A stretch of 8,244 nt of DNA, from positions 1 to 8,244 of the forward strand of contig JAGQQP010000170.1 in the NCBI GenBank assembly GCA_020426085.1, in the 5' to 3' direction. Position numbers and translations under genes: made by a program. Position 1 is the stretch's first letter, and each line of letters opens with the position of its first letter. The notes beneath the pieces are model-generated. The model did no database searches. It saw only the letters and a list, made by a program, of their open reading frames with translations, and had not been told where the DNA came from. The DNA comes from Planctomycetaceae bacterium. GTDB lineage: Bacteria; Planctomycetota; Planctomycetia; Planctomycetales; Planctomycetaceae. This document shows, piece by piece, positions 5,018 to 8,244 of this stretch.

Positions 5018-8000
5018 ATGAGCGACCCCAGACCTTTTGCTCACCTGCATTGTCACACTCACTTCAGCATGCTGGATGGTGCCAGCCGCATCCCCGAAAT
5101 GGTGAGTAAAGTCAAAGAAGCGGGCATGAATGCGCTCGCGATTACCGACCATGGCAACCTGTATGGCGCGATGGACTTTTATAATCAGTGTCGCAGTCAG
5201 GAAGTGAATCCCATTCTGGGTCTGGAAGCCTATATTGCCCCCCGCAGCCGCTTCGAAAAAGGGGCTTCCCGGATGAAAGAAGCCAGTTTTCACCTGACGC
5301 TGCTGGCTCAGAACCGACAGGGCTTCGAAAATCTCATCAAACTCTCATCCACATCCTACCTGGAAGGTTTCTACTACAAGCCCCGTATCGACAAGGAAAT
5401 TCTGGAAGCACACAGCGAAGGTCTGATTCTATTAACGGGCTGTGCCGCCGGTGAACTGTCGCATCACATCCTGGGAGAAGACTGGGAAGAAGCGGAAAAA
5501 TTATGCGCCTGGTACGAAAAGGTCTTTGGCGACCGGGTTTATATGGAAATTCAGAACGCAGGTCTGGAAATTCAGCGACAGTGCCTGGAAGGAACCGTCG
5601 ATCTGGCCAACAAAATGGGATTACCTCTCGTTGCCACCAATGATGCGCACTATGTCGATCAGAAAGATGCTGTTGCACAGGACGTACTGCTCTGTGTGAG
5701 TACGCGTGCGGTCGTCAGCGATGAAAAACGCATGAAAATGACCGGCGACCAGTTCTTCGTGCGAACCCAGGAAGAAATGTACAACGCCTTCCCCGGACAT
5801 GAGGATGCGGTCGCCCGAACCCAGGAACTGGCGGAACGGGTCGACATTCAGATGTCAGGTAAAAAGTTTTACCCGGTATTCCAGCCACCCGATAACCTGA
5901 CCGATACGCAATACCTGCGAAAACTCTGTGAAGAACGCCTGCCATTAAAATATGGCGACGAACTGACACAGGCTCACTGGGATCGTCTCGATCTTGAACT
6001 CGGCGTGATCGAACAGATGGGATACTCCAGCTACTTCCTGATCGTCTGGGACTTCGTCCAGTTCGCTGAAAACGAAGGCATCCCCTGTACGGCTCGTGGA
6101 TCTGCATGTGGCGCCATCGTCGCGTTTCTGCTCGGAATGTCACAGGTCTGCCCGCTGAAGTACGACCTGCTGTTCGAACGGTTCCTGGATCCCAGCCGTA
6201 CCGAACCACCCGATATCGATATCGACTTCTGTCGTGATCGACGCCAGCTGGTGATCGATTACACCAAACAGAAGTATGGTGAGAAAAGTGTGGCGCAGAT
6301 CGGTACTTTTGGTACTCTGAAAGCCAAGGCAGCGATCCGTGACGTCGGACGTGCGCTCGGTGTTCCCCTGGCGCGGGTCAACGAAATCGCAAAAATGATC
6401 CCGGAATCGCTCGGCATCAAATTGAAAGATGCGCTAAAAGAGAGCCCCGATCTGCAGGCGGCCTATGATCAGGATTCTGAAATCAAACGTCTGCTCGATC
6501 TGGCGATGCAGCTGGAAGGATTATGCCGTAGTGCCGGTACTCACGCCGCGGGTGTGGTGGTGGCCGACCTGCCTCTCTCCGAAGTCGTTCCCCTGCAGAC
6601 CATCACCGGCAAAACCGACATCATCACCCAATGGGATGGCCCGACAGTCGAATCGGTAGGGCTGCTCAAGATGGACTTCCTGGGGCTGCGCAACCTGACC
6701 ATTCTGGACAAAGCGGTTCAAAACGTTAAAAAACATCGCGGCGTCGACATCAATCCCCATAAACTTCCTCTGGACGACGAAGAAACATTCGCGCTGCTTC
6801 AGCGGGGAGAAACCAAGGGGATTTTCCAGCTGGAAAGTGGCGGGATGCGCGACCTGCTGACCAAGATGCGGCCGGACAAGTTCGAAGACATCATCGCGAC
6901 TTCCGCTCTGTACCGTCCGGGTCCTCTGGAAGGGGGGATGGTGATGCAGTACGTAGACGTGAAGCACAACCGGATCCCCATTCCCAAAGTGCATCCCATC
7001 GTCGATGAAATTCTGGACGAGACCTACGGCGTGATGGTCTACCAGGAACAGGTCATGCGGATTCTGAACCGGGTGGGAGGCATCGAGCTCTCCGCCGCGT
7101 ACCGTTGTATTAAAGCGATCAGTAAGAAAAAGCTGAAAATCATCGCCGAGTTCCGCGATCAGTATCTTGCCGGCGCCAAAGAGAATGACGTAGACGTCAA
7201 ACTGGCCACCGACCTGTTTGAAATGATCGAAAAGTTCGCGGGTTACGGGTTCAACAAATCACACTCGACCGCCTACGGGGGAGTCGCTTATGCGACCGCC
7301 TACCTGAAAGCGCATTACCCCAAAGAATTCATGGCGGCATTACTTTCCTGCGGTATGGAAAGCCATGAGCGCATCAACGAACACGTGGATGACTGCCGCC
7401 GCATGAAAATTGAAGTGCTCCCTCCCGACATCAATCGTTCGGATGTGGAATTCAGCGTGGATGGCGAAAAGATCCGCTTCGGCATGGGAGCCATCAAAGG
7501 GGTCGGCGAACAGGTTCTGGAAGCTGTCGTCCAGGAACGCGAAGAGAACGGCCCGTTTACCAGCCTGTATAATCTGTGTGAACGCGTCGATCCCAAAACA
7601 CTCAACAAGAGCACGCTCGAAATCCTGATCAAAGCGGGAGCCCTCAACAGCCTCGGCGGTAATCAGGCGCAGTTAATGCTCACCGTAGAGCGTGCAGTGC
7701 AAGCTGCCCTGAACATCCATCGCGATCGCGCCCGCGGACAGAAAAGTCTGTTTGGCGACGAGCCGGAAGACGAAGAAACCGGCTCTGGGGAAGATGCAGC
7801 GCTCCCGGAAGCAGAAGACTGGCCTCGAGCACAAAAACTGGGTGCCGAGAAAGAAGTGTTCGGCTTTTACCTCACTTCACACCCCCTGGCTGAAATGGGA
7901 TCTGCGCTTTCCAAATATGCTCAAAATCAGACCAACGAACTGGCGGAAATGGATGACCGGGTTGAAGTCATTCTCGCGGGCATGGTCTCTTCGATCAAAA

Positions 8001-8244
8001 TGGCCGCCACGAAAAAACCCAGCAAGAACGGAAATACCCGCTATGTGAACTTTGACCTCGAAGATCCCCACGGACTGGTTCGCTGCATCATGTGGCCCGA
8101 ACAGTTCGCATCGATGGGTGAAAAAGTCAAAATGGAAGCCATGGTGATCATCAAAGGGAAAATCGACAAACGGGGCAGGGAGCCGAACGTTATCGTCGAT
8201 CAGTTGCTGACTCTGAACGATGCCCGGAAGCAGTTTACCGATCG
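5018..8244 (+). CDS. dnaE: DNA polymerase III alpha subunit DnaE (3' end cut by window edge)
   Basis: This is the replicative DNA polymerase catalytic subunit, 1075 complete codons with no internal stop; roughly the last 100 residues lie outside the window. The N-terminal PHP domain begins HLHCHTHFSMLDGA (9-22) and keeps all nine metal-ligand positions: His11, His13, Asp20, His45, Glu70, His92, Cys142, Asp209 and His211. The polymerase palm has PDIDIDF with Asp401 and Asp403, and KMDFLGL with Asp553, which together supply the catalytic acidic triad. The phosphate-binding loop reads ARGSACGA instead of the common GRGSGAGS. GYGFNKSHS follows at 742-750, a helix-hairpin-helix segment at about 845-885, a beta-clamp-binding QKSLF (908-912), and an OB-fold from about 982 to 1065. 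The start is the ATG at 5018: the family's N-terminal motif follows at once, and GGA lies 5 nt and GGGAG 11 nt upstream. Its own promoter and leader precede it. Confidence 0.97.
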   Translation, partial: MSDPRPFAHLHCHTHFSMLDGASRIPEMVSKVKEAGMNALAITDHGNLYGAMDFYNQCRSQEVNPILGLEAYIAPRSRFEKGASRMKEASFHLTLLAQNRQGFENLIKLSSTSYLEGFYYKPRIDKEILEAHSEGLILLTGCAAGELSHHILGEDWEEAEKLCAWYEKVFGDRVYMEIQNAGLEIQRQCLEGTVDLANKMGLPLVATNDAHYVDQKDAVAQDVLLCVSTRAVVSDEKRMKMTGDQFFVRTQEEMYNAFPGHEDAVARTQELAERVDIQMSGKKFYPVFQPPDNLTDTQYLRKLCEERLPLKYGDELTQAHWDRLDLELGVIEQMGYSSYFLIVWDFVQFAENEGIPCTARGSACGAIVAFLLGMSQVCPLKYDLLFERFLDPSRTEPPDIDIDFCRDRRQLVIDYTKQKYGEKSVAQIGTFGTLKAKAAIRDVGRALGVPLARVNEIAKMIPESLGIKLKDALKESPDLQAAYDQDSEIKRLLDLAMQLEGLCRSAGTHAAGVVVADLPLSEVVPLQTITGKTDIITQWDGPTVESVGLLKMDFLGLRNLTILDKAVQNVKKHRGVDINPHKLPLDDEETFALLQRGETKGIFQLESGGMRDLLTKMRPDKFEDIIATSALYRPGPLEGGMVMQYVDVKHNRIPIPKVHPIVDEILDETYGVMVYQEQVMRILNRVGGIELSAAYRCIKAISKKKLKIIAEFRDQYLAGAKENDVDVKLATDLFEMIEKFAGYGFNKSHSTAYGGVAYATAYLKAHYPKEFMAALLSCGMESHERINEHVDDCRRMKIEVLPPDINRSDVEFSVDGEKIRFGMGAIKGVGEQVLEAVVQEREENGPFTSLYNLCERVDPKTLNKSTLEILIKAGALNSLGGNQAQLMLTVERAVQAALNIHRDRARGQKSLFGDEPEDEETGSGEDAALPEAEDWPRAQKLGAEKEVFGFYLTSHPLAEMGSALSKYAQNQTNELAEMDDRVEVILAGMVSSIKMAATKKPSKNGNTRYVNFDLEDPHGLVRCIMWPEQFASMGEKVKMEAMVIIKGKIDKRGREPNVIVDQLLTLNDARKQFTD

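Noticed and set aside
4906..5109. A 67-codon open frame across the dnaE leader and start
   Set aside because: It overlaps the dnaE PHP coding sequence out of frame. Its start falls at the predicted transcription start with no SD. Its first part is hydrophobic, but the remainder is a frame-shifted reading of dnaE.
5715..6994. Two long minus-strand open frames (164 and 157 codons) inside dnaE
   Set aside because: They lie antisense to strongly conserved DnaE palm sequence, have compositionally odd arginine- or proline-rich translations, no family motifs and no SD. They are shadows of a coding region with constrained codon use.
1..8244. A mobile element, CRISPR array or defence island
   Set aside because: No transposase, integrase, long terminal inverted repeats, spaced direct-repeat array or known defence domain is visible. 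Gene content is core or metabolic.

Overview
The window looks like ordinary chromosomal DNA from a free-living bacterium of moderate GC content (about 50% by eye). The best guess is a planctomycete. That rests on the variant DnaE palm loop (ARGSACGA rather than GRGSGAGS), the SDR and TsaE sequence style, loose gene packing and poor Shine-Dalgarno use. No 16S rRNA or other definitive marker is present, so the lineage is an inference. I see no insertion sequence, prophage, CRISPR array, tRNA or rRNA gene.

Layout from left to right. (1) Positions 1-892 hold a leftward gene for a class I glutamine-amidotransferase-fold protein (peptidase C26 / PuuD-like family). Its catalytic cysteine and glutamate are replaced. 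It is followed by four successive perfect hairpins, the last of which is a clear intrinsic terminator. (2) Positions 893-1369 are a gene-free stretch containing a chain of inverted repeats and the terminator of the next gene. (3) Positions 1370-2566 hold a leftward MFS transporter resembling the fosmidomycin-resistance (Fsr) branch. (4) Positions 2567-2785 are a divergent promoter region. (5) Positions 2786-4319 hold a probable two-gene rightward operon: tsaE, encoding the ATPase of tRNA t6A synthesis, with an obligatory non-AUG start, then an extended-SDR NAD(P)-dependent oxidoreductase/epimerase. (6) Positions 4423-4716 hold a small unrecognised membrane protein, whose predicted promoter places transcription initiation almost exactly at the ATG. 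(7) From 5018 to the window edge runs dnaE, the replicative DNA polymerase III alpha subunit. It is cut off at its 3' end after 1075 codons and is preceded by a consensus-like promoter and a leader containing a terminator-like hairpin.

The genes do not form one pathway. tsaE and dnaE are core information-processing genes. The amidotransferase-like protein, the MFS exporter, the SDR and the small membrane protein are accessory or of unknown role. The item most worth follow-up is the apparent pseudoenzyme at the left, with its unusually hairpin-rich 3' region. The rest is conventional, with some non-canonical translation starts and predicted regulatory structures.
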